This document shows, piece by piece, positions 40,256 through 49,487 of a stretch of DNA of 64,000 nt. A program made the translations under genes and the position numbers. The stretch comes from Anaerolineae bacterium. GTDB taxonomy: Bacteria; Chloroflexota; Anaerolineae; 4572-78; J111. The notes under the pieces were generated by a model, which saw only the letters and a list, made by a program, of their open reading frames with translations, ran no database searches and was not told where the DNA came from. The first letter of the stretch is position 1; each line of letters opens with the position of its first letter. The stretch spans positions 62,001-126,000 of the forward strand of contig JAKLJP010000002.1 of NCBI GenBank assembly GCA_023151115.1, read 5' to 3'.

Positions 40256-41197
40256 TTAAACTCGTGGTTTAAAGTAGGCAATCGTTTCTTTTAACCCATT
40301 TTGCAACGAGACTTTTGGCTCCCAGTTGAGAATGCGCCGGGCCTTGCTAATATCCGGTTGGCGCACTTTGGGGTCGTCCTTGATGCGCATATCGGTGGGC
40401 CGGACAAAAACAATTTCCGAGGTGCTGCCGGTCAACTCGATGATGGCTTTGGCAAAATCCAAAATTGACATCTCGACCGGGTTGCCAATATTGACCGGCT
40501 CAAGCTCATTCGAGAGGAGCAAGCGATAAATCCCGTCCACCAAATCGCTGACGTAACAGAAAGAGCGGGTCTGGCTGCCATCGCCGTACACAGTTAGCGG
40601 CTCACCGCGCAGGGCCTGGGCAATAAAGTTGGGCACCACCCGGCCATCCTCCAGGCGCATACGCGGCCCATAGGTATTAAAAATGCGGACAATGCGGGTA
40701 TCTACTTGATGGTAGCGCTGATAAGCCATCGTCATCGCTTCAGCAAACCGCTTGGCTTCATCATAAACGCCGCGCGGTCCCACCGGGTTGACATTGCCCC
40801 AGTAATCTTCAGTTTGGGGGTGAACCAACGGGTCACCGTAGACTTCGGAGGTGGAGGCCAGCAGAAAGCGGGCGCCTTTGGCTTTAGCCAGACCCAGAGC
40901 TTTATGTGTACCTAGCGCCCCGACCTTGAGGGTGGGAATGGGCAGTTCCAGGTAGTCAATCGGGCTGGCGGGCGAAGCAAAATGCAGCACAGCATCCAGC
41001 GGCCCTTCGACGTAGATATAATTAGTGACATCGTGTTTGACGAAGAGAAAGTTGTCGTGGCCGGCCAGATGTTCGATGTTGGCGGTCTTGCCGGTAATCA
41101 GATTATCCATGGCAATAACGGTGTGGCCTTCCGCCAGAAAGCGATCACACAGATGGGAACCGAGAAAGCCGGCGCCGCCGGTAATTAAAACGCGCAT
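40256..41197 (-). CDS. UDP-glucuronate decarboxylase (UDP-xylose synthase) type SDR
   Basis: ATG after GGAG at 6-7 bp. Extended [13 protein letters not shown] near 7-16 binds [19 protein letters not shown] near 72-87, [36 protein letters not shown] (YxxxK catalytic pair) and [10 protein letters not shown] are diagnostic of the decarboxylase group and not of epimerases. It converts UDP-glucuronate to UDP-xylose in two NAD-dependent steps. It heads the glycan gene row and should supply xylose to the surface polymer. Confidence 0.92.
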   Translation of the reverse strand: MRVLITGGAGFLGSHLCDRFLAEGHTVIAMDNLITGKTANIEHLAGHDNFLFVKHDVTNYIYVEGPLDAVLHFASPASPIDYLELPIPTLKVGALGTHKALGLAKAKGARFLLASTSEVYGDPLVHPQTEDYWGNVNPVGPRGVYDEAKRFAEAMTMAYQRYHQVDTRIVRIFNTYGPRMRLEDGRVVPNFIAQALRGEPLTVYGDGSQTRSFCYVSDLVDGIYRLLLSNELEPVNIGNPVEMSILDFAKAIIELTGSTSEIVFVRPTDMRIKDDPKVRQPDISKARRILNWEPKVSLQNGLKETIAYFKPRV

Positions 41198-41294
41198 ATT
41201 TTCTCCAATAATAAGGGTATAGACTCTAGGCGTTTATTTTAATCCTAAAAAGTAGGAACTCAGTTTGAAAATCCTTAGAAGATGGTTGGAAAAG

Positions 41295-42908
41295 TCAGGC
41301 GCTTGTTTCATCTTCATAGACCGGCAAGGTAAAAAGGAAGGTGGTGCCTGACTCGCCATCACTTTCCACCCAAATCGAGCCACCCATAGCCTGGGTAGCC
41401 AGATGACAAAAGGTTAGCCCCAAACCAAACCCAGCGCGGGTGGAGGGAGAAGCCGCATTTTTGATTTGGGCAAAGCGATCAAAAATTTCCTGCTGGCGGT
41501 CTTTGGGAATACCCGGCCCCGCATCGGTAATACTAGTAGTAATTATGTTGCTATCATAGGTCACATTAATCCTGATAGTCGTCCGAGGGGGCGAAAATTT
41601 AATGGCGTTATCCAGTAAATTTTCAATAATGCGCTGGCTGATATGGGGGTCGGCAAAGGCGGTGGGCAGGTCGTCGGGAAAAGTACACTCTACCTCCAGG
41701 TGACTCATGGTGAGTAGGGGCGAAACCCGGTGCAAACTCACATCTATTAGGGTGGGCAGTTCAAAAGGTTCCACATCGGGTTTCAAGTGACCGTCTTCCA
41801 AACGCTGTCCTTCCAGCAAAGTTTCGGTCAGGCGCAGTAGTTGGTCGCCGGCAGCATTGGCGGCGGTTAACAGGCGGGCGTGGGTGCTGCTCAAATTGAG
41901 ATCGGGGTCGGTAATCAAAAAATTGATCGCGCCCAGCACTGCGCCTAACGGCGCTTTGAGGTCGTGGACGATCATGCCGGTCAAAGTTTCTTTGAGAGTA
42001 CTCAACTCGCGCAGTTGGTTATTAATATATTGTAACTCCTCATTTTGGGCGCGGAGAACATTCTGGGTATCCAGTAGATCCTGGTTGGTAGTAATCAGTT
42101 GGCTGCTGATGGCCTTGATCCGGTGCTTCAGGCCCACATAGTCCAGAATCCGGTTGATCGAGATGATGCTGCGAGTTGGGTGTAACGGCACGGTCAAAAA
42201 GCCGTCACAGAGGGTCTCCAGGCCGGTCTCAAACTCACTGTAAGGATCAATGACAGCTACAATAACAGTATTCGGTACATAACGACGAGTTTGCCTAATA
42301 AAATTCTTCACTGCTTCATCCGGCTCACAGTAGTCTACTAATAAAGCGGCAGGGGGAACAGCACGGGCTAATTGCAAGGCTTCGCTTAACGAAACCGGCG
42401 TTTCTACGCCAAAATCGTTTTCGGTCAGGATAACGGCCAGGGTGCTTTGAATCTCTTTATCTTCAATGGCCACAATAGCGCTCGGTCCGCCGGGAATAGG
42501 AGATGTTCGGGCCGGGGCCAGCAATTTTTGAACTACCCGGATAAAGCGCTGCAAATCAACCGGCTTGGGCAAAAAAGCATCATAAGAGAGAAGCTGCCAC
42601 TCGGCGTTGGGGCTGGGCCGCCACGGCTCATTATTGGCCGGAATATTCAGGGCGCTAATCACCAGAATGGGGGTCGTGGCGTTTTCGCGATCGGCGCGAA
42701 AAGCCTTCCAGACCTGATAGCCGTCGAGGCCGGTCAGCAGCAAATCCGACACAATCAAATCCGGTTTTCTGATTTGAGCCAGGCGCAAGGCGGCGTGGCC
42801 ATCCACCGCGACCAATACATTATAACCGGCCCGCTGGAGCGTCGTCTGGAGTTGCTCCAGGGTTTCCGGATCTTCATCCATAATCAAAATTGTGGGACGT
42901 TTGCTCAC
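41295..42908 (-). CDS. Receiver-receiver-histidine kinase
   Basis: A GTG start overlaps the stop of the upstream lipoprotein gene (GTGA). Receiver 1 near 5-125: ILIMDEDPETLEQL, phospho-Asp55 in LIVSDLLLTGLDGY, PKPVD. A second receiver-like region near 145-255 keeps the fold but has weaker acidic sites (LLVDYCEPDE), so it may be a pseudo-receiver. Coiled coil, then HisKA (LTGMIVHDLKAPLGAVLGA, His in VHDLK) and ATPase (NLLDNAIKFSPPRT, DAGPGIPKD, GFGLGLTFCHLA). A cytoplasmic sensor kinase in one operon with the G5/TolB lipoprotein and the molybdopterin-fold protein. Confidence 0.92.
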   Translation of the reverse strand: MSKRPTILIMDEDPETLEQLQTTLQRAGYNVLVAVDGHAALRLAQIRKPDLIVSDLLLTGLDGYQVWKAFRADRENATTPILVISALNIPANNEPWRPSPNAEWQLLSYDAFLPKPVDLQRFIRVVQKLLAPARTSPIPGGPSAIVAIEDKEIQSTLAVILTENDFGVETPVSLSEALQLARAVPPAALLVDYCEPDEAVKNFIRQTRRYVPNTVIVAVIDPYSEFETGLETLCDGFLTVPLHPTRSIISINRILDYVGLKHRIKAISSQLITTNQDLLDTQNVLRAQNEELQYINNQLRELSTLKETLTGMIVHDLKAPLGAVLGAINFLITDPDLNLSSTHARLLTAANAAGDQLLRLTETLLEGQRLEDGHLKPDVEPFELPTLIDVSLHRVSPLLTMSHLEVECTFPDDLPTAFADPHISQRIIENLLDNAIKFSPPRTTIRINVTYDSNIITTSITDAGPGIPKDRQQEIFDRFAQIKNAASPSTRAGFGLGLTFCHLATQAMGGSIWVESDGESGTTFLFTLPVYEDETSA

Positions 42909-44728
42909 GGGGCAGGAGTTCCTTTGTTTTCTTCAAGCTCAAACGAGGGGGTTAAGGTTGCTGTCTGAGTGACTGGGGAGGTAGCAGTAGCCGGGGGGGG
43001 CGGCGTCATGGTTATCATTGGGTTTGGCGGCGTTATTGTTGCCCCCTTCTCTGAGGGAGAGACGGCTGAAATAGTTTGGGTTGGGCTCACCGGCGTTGTT
43101 AGGGTGATTGTACTGGTGGTGATAGTGCTGGTAGTGGTAATACTGGTAATCAACGGTGCGGCGGCCACCCACTGGGGATGGCTGGCCTGACCATCGGCGG
43201 TGAGCTGCCGGGGTGGCGCGCCGTTACTCTCAATCATATACAAATTTCCGTTGTAAGTAAAGAGCAGGGTTTCGCCTTGAGCCGACCAAACCAGTTCTGG
43301 CAGTTGCACCCCCAGCTCTTCGCGAAAGGGGAAAAGCTGGCGTTTGTTGCTGCCATCTCGATCTATCAGTTGAATAAAGTAACGACTGGTGGCCGATTGG
43401 AAGGGGTCAGTTGCTATCCCAAAAGCGATCCCATGCTGGCCCCAGGCCGGGTTAGCCCACATACCTACCTGCCGGCCCACTTTGACCGAAAGGCCATTGG
43501 CCAAGCCGATGAGCCACAAATCAAACACCTGACTTTCCTCAGCCGGTTCGTTAGCCAGGGGTTCACCATGGACCGTAGCCGCCAGAAATTGCCCGTCGGG
43601 CGACCAACTCAGGCCGGGAACCCAAACCCACTCACTGAAGGTTTGCAGCGGCACAAAATCAACCAGCGGGGTGATGGTGGAACTAATCGGTTGGTCCCTA
43701 TTTAGCTCAATCACCCCCAGCTGGTCGGCGCGGGCATAGGCCAAGCGAGTCCCATCCGGCGACCAGGCAAAGGTAGTACCCCACCAAGGGTACAAGCCTT
43801 GGGTGTTAGGCGGAATCACCTCAACGGCTTTACGCCGGGCTTCGCCGTTGACCGGGGGTCGAGAAGGCGCATACAGCCACAGGTCGTTGTTGGCCCGCCA
43901 GCCGGGCGAGCTGGCTGTTCGCTCGGCGGTGCTGTAGGCAATGAGCGGCTGGCTAATCACCGGCGACCACTCGGCATACAGCACCCCCTGCACCCCTACC
44001 GTTATAGCTGCCTCGCCTACAATCGTGGTCGAAGCCAGCCACATTTCGTTGAGCGGCAGCTCAATCTCGTCGGTTAAGGCACGGGTGTAAAGGAGTTGGC
44101 GGCCATCGGGAGCAAGGCTAAAGACGCGGCCATCCAGGTCGCCGCTGGTGGTCAAAGGGCGGCGGCTGCCGCTGCTGTCGCGCATGAGCCAGGCGTTGCC
44201 ATTGGAAATATAGGCAATTGTGCCTTCAATGGGGGTGGATGGCAGTGCCCCCTGCGGCCCCACCACCAAAATCTCCGGTACCGGCTGGATCACCGTGCTG
44301 CGCGACACCTCGGTCCGGCTTACTTCTACCCCATTTTCATAAACCACCCGGATTGAAATTTCGTCTTCACCATTGACGCCCAGTTGCGAAATGCGGGTTT
44401 CACCCGTCGCCAAGGCTTCGTTGGTGACGGTCTGGCGCTCAAAGGGGATGACCTCCCGCTCGATTTCGATCTCCTCCTTGACCCGCGTGACCACAATCAC
44501 CAATCCCGGTTCCAGTTGGGTGTACAGATCGGGCTTAACCCGGTCCAGCGCACCCAACTCCACCTTGGCTTCGGCCAGCGCCTCGCGCACGGTAGCGGCC
44601 TGGGTGGTCAAGCTTTGCCGCCCGCCATCCACCTCGATAAAAATCTGGTTGGGTTGGGCCTGGCAGGCCAGCAGTAACCAGGCCATCAACATCAGCCAGA
44701 TCAGACCTATTCCGTCGCGCAGCCGCTT
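42905..44728 (-). CDS. G5-domain lipoprotein with TolB-like beta-propeller
   Basis: I prefer TTG 44728 (LKRLRDGIGLIW), with GGAG upstream, over the long frame from 44776 that overlaps the preceding gene. The lipoprotein signal ends LLLAC. A DUF348-like ubiquitin-fold segment follows (ATVREALAEAKVELG, LVIVVTRV), then a G5 domain (REVIPFERQTVTNEALATGE, NGVEVSRTEVSRSTVIQPV), which binds glycan or zinc in other proteins. Residues near 185-530 are WD40-like/PD40 repeats (AYISNGNAWLMRD, FSLAPDGRQLLYTR, WSPDGTRLAYAR, WSPDGQFLAATV). The tail is a Thr-rich low-complexity stretch. G5 plus propeller points to the cell surface; its operon partner is a kinase. Confidence 0.88.
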   Translation of the reverse strand, partial: KRLRDGIGLIWLMLMAWLLLACQAQPNQIFIEVDGGRQSLTTQAATVREALAEAKVELGALDRVKPDLYTQLEPGLVIVVTRVKEEIEIEREVIPFERQTVTNEALATGETRISQLGVNGEDEISIRVVYENGVEVSRTEVSRSTVIQPVPEILVVGPQGALPSTPIEGTIAYISNGNAWLMRDSSGSRRPLTTSGDLDGRVFSLAPDGRQLLYTRALTDEIELPLNEMWLASTTIVGEAAITVGVQGVLYAEWSPVISQPLIAYSTAERTASSPGWRANNDLWLYAPSRPPVNGEARRKAVEVIPPNTQGLYPWWGTTFAWSPDGTRLAYARADQLGVIELNRDQPISSTITPLVDFVPLQTFSEWVWVPGLSWSPDGQFLAATVHGEPLANEPAEESQVFDLWLIGLANGLSVKVGRQVGMWANPAWGQHGIAFGIATDPFQSATSRYFIQLIDRDGSNKRQLFPFREELGVQLPELVWSAQGETLLFTYNGNLYMIESNGAPPRQLTADGQASHPQWVAAAPLITSITTTSTITTSTITLTTPVSPTQTISAVSPSEKGATITPPNPMITMTPPPPATATSPVTQTATLTPSFELEENKGTPAP

Positions 44729-44750
44729 CAAATTGACACTCCGGCTGCCC

Positions 44751-45722
44751 TCATTTGAGCAGGCCTCCGTGACCAAGCGCTACCAAATCACGCCGGGTCA
44801 GCCGCTCGCCGGCGGCCAAGCGCGGCAGAACCATATCTACCACGTTATAACTTTTACTTTTGGCGCAGCCGGGTGCGCCCACAATCGGCACGTCGCCCCG
44901 GTAGGCCAACAGCATCAAGTTGCCCGGCTCGACCGGCATGCCATAATGCGTAATCTCGCCGCCGACCGATTTGATGGCGCGGGGCGTTACATCGTCCTCA
45001 TCCATAATCGAGGTTTCTCCGGCGATCAGAATCATTTGTGCGCCGCTGCCCAAAGCCCATTGTAGGGCTTGGCCGATTTCGGCTTCATCTTCGAGTACGT
45101 AAGGGCCGGCGATGAGTTCGGTGTTGTAGCCGGCCAGCCGGTCGCGCAGGGCCGGGGTAAAGCCTTCGACTACTTTTTCCCTGGCTTGGGCGCTGCCGGT
45201 GGTAATGAGGACGGCCCGACTGACCACAAAAGGTTTGATTGCCACGAGTGGAGAGCCAACGGCCCTGGCTTCAGCCACCATCACGCTGGCCTGCGGGACG
45301 CCGTAAGGGATGATTTTGAGGGTACCGACCATAGTTTTTGGCTGGACAGCGGTGTTAGTCGGCAGGGTAGCCAGGGTAATGCCGGGGATGTCGTTAAAGG
45401 AGAGCAGGTTCTCGACATTGACCTTGAGCAAACCGTTTATGGCGGCGATGAGATTCACCCGGCCGGTGGTGGCACTGGAAGCGGTCAGGCCATCGCTAAG
45501 CATCGCCCGACCCAAACGACGGGCGGCTTCATTTTCATCAAGGTCGTCGCGGTCCAAAATAGCCACAAAAACCTGTTCACGGCCCAATTCTTGCAGCAGC
45601 GAAATATCTGCCGGGGTTAGACGCTGGCCCTTTTTGAGCACTTTTCGGCCATCCGGGCCAACTTGATGGTGTAGCAGAATATTTCCAACCGCCTGAGCGA
45701 GGGGAACCTGGGCAACTTTCAT
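44751..45722 (-). CDS. Molybdopterin-binding-domain protein (MoeA/CinA-like fold)
   Basis: 323 residues. MKVAQVPLAQAVGNILLHHQ resembles the start of MoeA. The C-terminal part has the MPT-binding layout: VLITTGSAQAREKVVEGFTP, YNTELIAGPYVLEDEAEIG, MILIAGETSIMDEDDVTPRA (the GGTSxGxxD-like loop) and PIVGAPGCAKSKSYNVVDMVLPRL. Domains III and IV of a full MoeA appear absent. It probably binds molybdopterin or a nucleotide but is not a complete insertase. No other molybdenum-cofactor gene is in view. TATAAT lies 7 bp before the ATG. Confidence 0.75.
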   Translation of the reverse strand: MKVAQVPLAQAVGNILLHHQVGPDGRKVLKKGQRLTPADISLLQELGREQVFVAILDRDDLDENEAARRLGRAMLSDGLTASSATTGRVNLIAAINGLLKVNVENLLSFNDIPGITLATLPTNTAVQPKTMVGTLKIIPYGVPQASVMVAEARAVGSPLVAIKPFVVSRAVLITTGSAQAREKVVEGFTPALRDRLAGYNTELIAGPYVLEDEAEIGQALQWALGSGAQMILIAGETSIMDEDDVTPRAIKSVGGEITHYGMPVEPGNLMLLAYRGDVPIVGAPGCAKSKSYNVVDMVLPRLAAGERLTRRDLVALGHGGLLK

Positions 45723-45729
45723 GGCAAAA

Positions 45730-45735
45730 ATTATA
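45730..45735 (-). promoter_or_regulatory. -10 element, probable leaderless start
   Basis: Minus-strand TATAAT ends 7 bp before the ATG of the molybdopterin-fold gene, so transcription should begin at or beside the start codon. The context TTGTGCTATAATT resembles the plus-strand promoter at 45794-45822 (CTGTGCTATAATT). The -35 is weak. Confidence 0.4.
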
Positions 45736-45793
45736 GCACAACTCTGTCAGCATGCCATGCTTTTGTTTAAATTTGAGTAAGAAAAAATACTCC

Positions 45794-45822
45794 TTGGGGC
45801 TGGTCGTAATCTGTGCTATAAT
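45794..45822 (+). promoter_or_regulatory. Sigma-70-like promoter of the flavin reductase gene
   Basis: TTGGGG (45794-45799), a 17-bp spacer and TATAAT (45817-45822), 34 bp before the GTG start. Confidence 0.55.
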
Positions 45823-45855
45823 TGGCCTTCGACTTTACTATGATTGAGGTAAAAT

Positions 45856-46365
45856 GTGACCAGACTTACAGCAGATAGTACCCTTGATAGCCGGGCTTTT
45901 CGGAACACTATTGGGCTGTTTGCCACCGGGGTAACGGTGGTGGCGGTAGAAGTTGAGGGAGAAACATACGGGATGACGGCCAATGCCGTTACCTCTGTTT
46001 CTTTGGAGCCAATGTTGGTGCTGGTCTGCGTGCAGAAAGAGGCCCACCTGATGGCTTTTCTGCGCCGGGCCGAAGGATTTTCGATCAATATTTTAAGTGA
46101 GGCGCAGCAAGATTTATCCAACTATTTTGCCAATTTGTGGTCTGAGCCTGAACCACCCCCCTTTGCTTTTAGCCCCTGGCTGGGGACTCCCCGCCTGGAA
46201 GGCGCGATTGGGGTGATTGCCTGCCGCACCACCGAATTTTTGGAAGGCGGCGACCATTGGATTGTGCTGGGTCAAGTAATTGGCTTGTACCGCCAGGAAA
46301 ACCCGGCCAACCCATTACTGTATTACCAGGGCCAGTACCGGCGCATATTGACGGTGAAGGATTAG
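45856..46365 (+). CDS. Flavin reductase-like (FMN-binding split barrel) protein
   Basis: A GTG start 6 bp after GAGG (the overlapping ATG at 45854 is followed directly by TGA in its frame). 169 residues of the HpaC/flavin-reductase group: FRNTIGLFATGVTVVAVE, YGMTANAVTSVSLEPMLVLVCV, FSINILSEAQQDLSNYFA, GAIGVIACRT and GQVIGL near the end. These bind FMN and use NAD(P)H to supply reduced flavin to monooxygenases. A luciferase-like monooxygenase lies at 63103, but it is remote. The end overlaps the convergent kinase by 4 bp. Confidence 0.9.
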   Translation: MTRLTADSTLDSRAFRNTIGLFATGVTVVAVEVEGETYGMTANAVTSVSLEPMLVLVCVQKEAHLMAFLRRAEGFSINILSEAQQDLSNYFANLWSEPEPPPFAFSPWLGTPRLEGAIGVIACRTTEFLEGGDHWIVLGQVIGLYRQENPANPLLYYQGQYRRILTVKD

Positions 46366-47357
46366 CCAACTACGGTGATGGGAGACAAGGGTAATAGAAC
46401 CGTGAATGTGCTGCCTTGCCCTTCCTCACTCTTTAAAGTAATCTGACCGTTCATGAGCTCGGTCAACTGTTTAACAATAGACAAGCCCAGCCCAGTGCCG
46501 CCCTGCTGTCGCGTCATCGAACCATCCACTTGTCGAAAGGGTTCAAAAATATAACCTTGAGCTTCAAGCGGAATACCGGAGCCGGTGTCGGAGACTTGCA
46601 GCGCCCAATGAGTTGCGTCGGGCCGGTATACATACACTCGTACCGCGCCCCTTTGCGTAAATTTGATAGCGTTGCCAACCAGATTGACCAAAATCTGCTG
46701 CAACCGCGCCGGGTCGCCCCACAGCATGGCCGGTATATCGGCGGCGATGTCGGCGGTCAGGCTCAACCCTTTGGCCTGAGCCAGCACGTTCATCTTAGAG
46801 AGGGTCTGCTCCACCACCTCGGCTGGGGCAAAGGCGCTGAGGTTGAGTTTTAATTTACCGGCGTCGAGTTGAGCCTGATCCAACAGTTCATTCACCAGGC
46901 CGGTCAGATCATGGGTGTTCTCAATGATCCTGGTCATGAGCTTGTGTTGTTGGTCAGACAGAGGGCCATAGAGGTCAACTGCCATGATTTCGGCAAAACC
47001 CAAAATAGCGCCGAGAGGCGTCCGGAGTTCGTGGCTCACCTTAGCCAGAAGTTCGGTTTTTAGGCGACTGGCTGCCAGAGCTTGATCTCGGGCCAGAGCC
47101 AGGGCTTTTTCTGTGCGCTCGTGCTCGATGATTTCTTGCAACAGCTTTTCGTTGGCTGTTCTTAATTCGGTGGCCTGCTCCTGCATCTCGCTGGAAGAGA
47201 TGGTCAGCGAGCGTTCCAGCAGATAGCGGTCTCGGTCCGCTTCGGTATAACTTTGGCTCACCCGCTCCAGAAACTGCTGCCAGCCTTCGAGAGGGGGAGC
47301 GGTCATTTTATCAAGGCCCAGCTTTTTCAGTTGCCGTTGAACCAGGCGATGGAGCAC
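46362..47357 (-). CDS. Soluble histidine kinase paired with a FIST sensor
   Basis: 331 residues, no transmembrane helix. The N-terminal helical part leads into a coiled coil (LRTANEKLLQEIIEHERTEK). HisKA has LLAKVSHELRTPLGAILGFA with His109. ATPase: NLVGNAIKFTQRGA, DTGSGIPLEAQGYIF, GGTGLGLSIVKQL. The catalytic core is closely similar to that of the kinase at 49484-51796, so the two are paralogues. It starts 5 bp after the FIST gene, the usual arrangement for FIST-kinase pairs, so FIST is the likely input. Confidence 0.92.
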   Translation of the reverse strand: MLHRLVQRQLKKLGLDKMTAPPLEGWQQFLERVSQSYTEADRDRYLLERSLTISSSEMQEQATELRTANEKLLQEIIEHERTEKALALARDQALAASRLKTELLAKVSHELRTPLGAILGFAEIMAVDLYGPLSDQQHKLMTRIIENTHDLTGLVNELLDQAQLDAGKLKLNLSAFAPAEVVEQTLSKMNVLAQAKGLSLTADIAADIPAMLWGDPARLQQILVNLVGNAIKFTQRGAVRVYVYRPDATHWALQVSDTGSGIPLEAQGYIFEPFRQVDGSMTRQQGGTGLGLSIVKQLTELMNGQITLKSEEGQGSTFTVLLPLSPITVVG

Positions 47358-47361
47358 AACT

Positions 47362-48507
47362 TTAAGCCTCGCTGATGGTGGTTAAGGTCATCGTCTGGTT
47401 GTGAAAATCACACGAGCCGCCGGCGTCGTGAGGCGATATTTCTCCGTAAGAATAAAACCCAATTTGTTGAGTTCCCGGCAGGAGAACTTCACAGGCGGCT
47501 TCCAACTCTTCTTCGGTTCGCTCGCCCAGCACCAGCCTCCGCCCCACGCAACTGACGGCAATGGACAGCATGGGGGCGGCTTCCGGCTGCTGTTGGCGGG
47601 TCATCTGGGCGGCTTCTGCTGCGCCATCAACCAGCCGGTCAAAATTGCCCCGCATAAGTTGGGCCAGGTGTCCTTGCGGAATATCTCCGGCAGAAACGAT
47701 GGCCTGGTTGGCTTCATCTATGGCCAGCACGGTGCGCACCACCCTTTTGGGGTCCGATGTGTTGGCTCGCAAAGCCAATGGAAAATAAAAGGCGCTGCCC
47801 GGCAACCCCGCCGCGTGCTCGCCCAGGTACTCCTTATAAACCTGTAAGGCCGGCTTGCCATCGAGTTCATACAGGATATTGCTGTTGGAACGGGTGACCA
47901 GGCGTTCCGGCCCAAAAATATCCCAGCCTCCCCTGGACCCATGACCAATCTTGACCCGGTCACCATAAAGACCCACCGCAGAAACAAAACCACTTTGCAA
48001 CGATCCATCCTTGATGACCCAAGTGCGCTTGAACTGATCGCCGTCGCCCGCCAGGCCGCCGGTGACGATAACAGAATGAGGCAGCGCAGTATTGAGACCG
48101 CGGACCAACTCACTGCCATTCACTTTAAGCCCATCCGACAGGATAAAAACCGCGCGCAAAGCAGGCTGATTGAGTTGTTGAGCTATGGCCTGACCCACGG
48201 CAAACGATTCCTGGATGGCCTGAACCGGCTGGGTGATTGAAGCCAGCGTAGTGTGCTCAAATTGGATGACGCCTACGGCCAGACTGCCATCGCTGATGCT
48301 GGTTCCAAATATCTCGCCCGAACTGGAACAGCCAACCACATGCGAATTGGGATAAGCCCGGATGATTTCAAAGACCGGCTCAGGCGTGTCAATGAAATCA
48401 GGCCCGCCAAAGACAATAACCCACGTCTGCTTTGAGTCAAGGGGCGGAAATGAAGCCACAGACCAGGCGGATTGAGGGGTGTAGCAAAACGTTTCGAGTT
48501 TCATCAT
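47362..48507 (-). CDS. FIST-domain sensor protein
   Basis: ATG after AAGGAG. 381 residues with FIST N (SHVVGCSSSGEIFGTSISDGSL shape near 55-75; LSDGLKVNGSELVRGL; VTGGLAGDGDQFKRTWV) and FIST C (ELDGKPALQVYKEYLGEHAAG, FYFPLALRAN, GFYSYGEISPHDAGG). FIST domains are thought to bind small ligands such as amino acids and feed signals to kinases or chemoreceptors. It is cytoplasmic and upstream of the partner kinase in the same operon. Confidence 0.92.
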   Translation of the reverse strand: MMKLETFCYTPQSAWSVASFPPLDSKQTWVIVFGGPDFIDTPEPVFEIIRAYPNSHVVGCSSSGEIFGTSISDGSLAVGVIQFEHTTLASITQPVQAIQESFAVGQAIAQQLNQPALRAVFILSDGLKVNGSELVRGLNTALPHSVIVTGGLAGDGDQFKRTWVIKDGSLQSGFVSAVGLYGDRVKIGHGSRGGWDIFGPERLVTRSNSNILYELDGKPALQVYKEYLGEHAAGLPGSAFYFPLALRANTSDPKRVVRTVLAIDEANQAIVSAGDIPQGHLAQLMRGNFDRLVDGAAEAAQMTRQQQPEAAPMLSIAVSCVGRRLVLGERTEEELEAACEVLLPGTQQIGFYSYGEISPHDAGGSCDFHNQTMTLTTISEA

Positions 48508-48532
48508 CTGACTCCTTGTAAAAATAGTTTTT

Positions 48533-48594
48533 AGTAACGACTTCAGTCGTTCTTTTTGGAGGAGTATGGCGTGGAACGACTAAAGTCATCACTA
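48533..48594. repeat. ACGACTTCAGTCGTT palindromic repeat
   Basis: AGTAACGACTTCAGTCGTTC (48533-48552) and GAACGACTAAAGTCATCACT (48574-48593) are imperfect inverted repeats around TTTTTGGAGGAGTATGGCGTG. It sits between the lone receiver gene and the FIST gene. Confidence 0.75.
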
Positions 48595-48619
48595 CATAAC
48601 CCCTTTGTATAGATACGAA

Positions 48620-49009
48620 TTAGGTGGATAAAGAAGCACATATTTGTTTGGCTAATTCGTGCAGTTGGATAAAACCAAAAGGTTTGACCAGGATAAAATC
48701 TGCTTCTTCCTTAAGATTTTCAGCTTTAAGCACGTCAGCCGTAGCCAATATAACTATCGTCTTGGCCAGCCGTTCCTCTGTCCGAATATAACGAAGGATC
48801 GCCTGGCCTGAGACATGCGGCAAATGCAAGTCCAAAAGAACTAGCGCAGGCGTGACTACAGCCAATCGGTCTAAAGCGGTCCGACCATCTCGCATGAGTT
48901 CAATTTCAAACTGGGCTCTCTCTAAAGCTGTCTGGAAGACCTCGGCCACAGCTTCATTATCCTCGATAATCAAGGCCAGGGGGTTTTTGTCCGCAGGCAT
49001 GTCGGTCAT
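48620..49009 (-). CDS. Single-domain response regulator 2
   Basis: 129 residues; only a receiver: ALIIEDNEAVAEVF, phospho-Asp60 in LVLLDLHLPHVSG, ATAD near 90, LVKPFGF. No output domain. It is a close paralogue of the receiver at 49107-49487. The upstream gene is that receiver and the downstream gene is FIST, so it may pass phosphate from either kinase to an unlinked target. Confidence 0.92.
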   Translation of the reverse strand: MTDMPADKNPLALIIEDNEAVAEVFQTALERAQFEIELMRDGRTALDRLAVVTPALVLLDLHLPHVSGQAILRYIRTEERLAKTIVILATADVLKAENLKEEADFILVKPFGFIQLHELAKQICASLST

Positions 49010-49106
49010 ATTGTTTTCTCCTGAATTAGAGTATAGAGATAAAAGTAAGGTGATGTAGGACAGGATGGGGCCTCCATGCTAGATATGAGTAGAACCTCCT
49101 TAATTA

Positions 49107-49487
49107 TTAACCTGAGCCGGTTATGTCGGGTGGGCGCAGACGTTTAGCCAAATCACGCAACTGGTGGAAACTAATGGGTTTGAGCAGCACCAGGTCGGCT
49201 TGCTCTTGCAGCGTTTCGGCCAGGAGCGCATCGGCGGTGGCGAGCAGGACCCGCGTTTTAGCCAGCCGCTTGTCAGCCCGAATTTGTTGCAGAATCGTCT
49301 GGCCTGAAACCCCAGGCAGATGGAGGTCTAAGATTACCACCGCGGGGGTGATGGTAGTCAGTTGAGCCAGAGCAGCCCGGCCATCCGGGACAACTTGGGT
49401 TTCAAACTCAGCGATCTGCAACGCTTCGGCAAAGATGGTAGCCAGGTAGGGGTCATCTTCGATAATCAAAGCTAAAGGGTTAGTCAT
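49107..49487 (-). CDS. Single-domain response regulator 1
   Basis: 126 residues; receiver only: ALIIEDDPYLATIF, phospho-Asp54 in VVILDLHLPGVSGQ, ATADALL, LLKPISF. Its ATG overlaps the kinase stop at 49484-49487 (ATGA), so it is translated with the CHASE4 kinase and is its likely phospho-acceptor. Confidence 0.93.
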   Translation of the reverse strand: MTNPLALIIEDDPYLATIFAEALQIAEFETQVVPDGRAALAQLTTITPAVVILDLHLPGVSGQTILQQIRADKRLAKTRVLLATADALLAETLQEQADLVLLKPISFHQLRDLAKRLRPPDITGSG

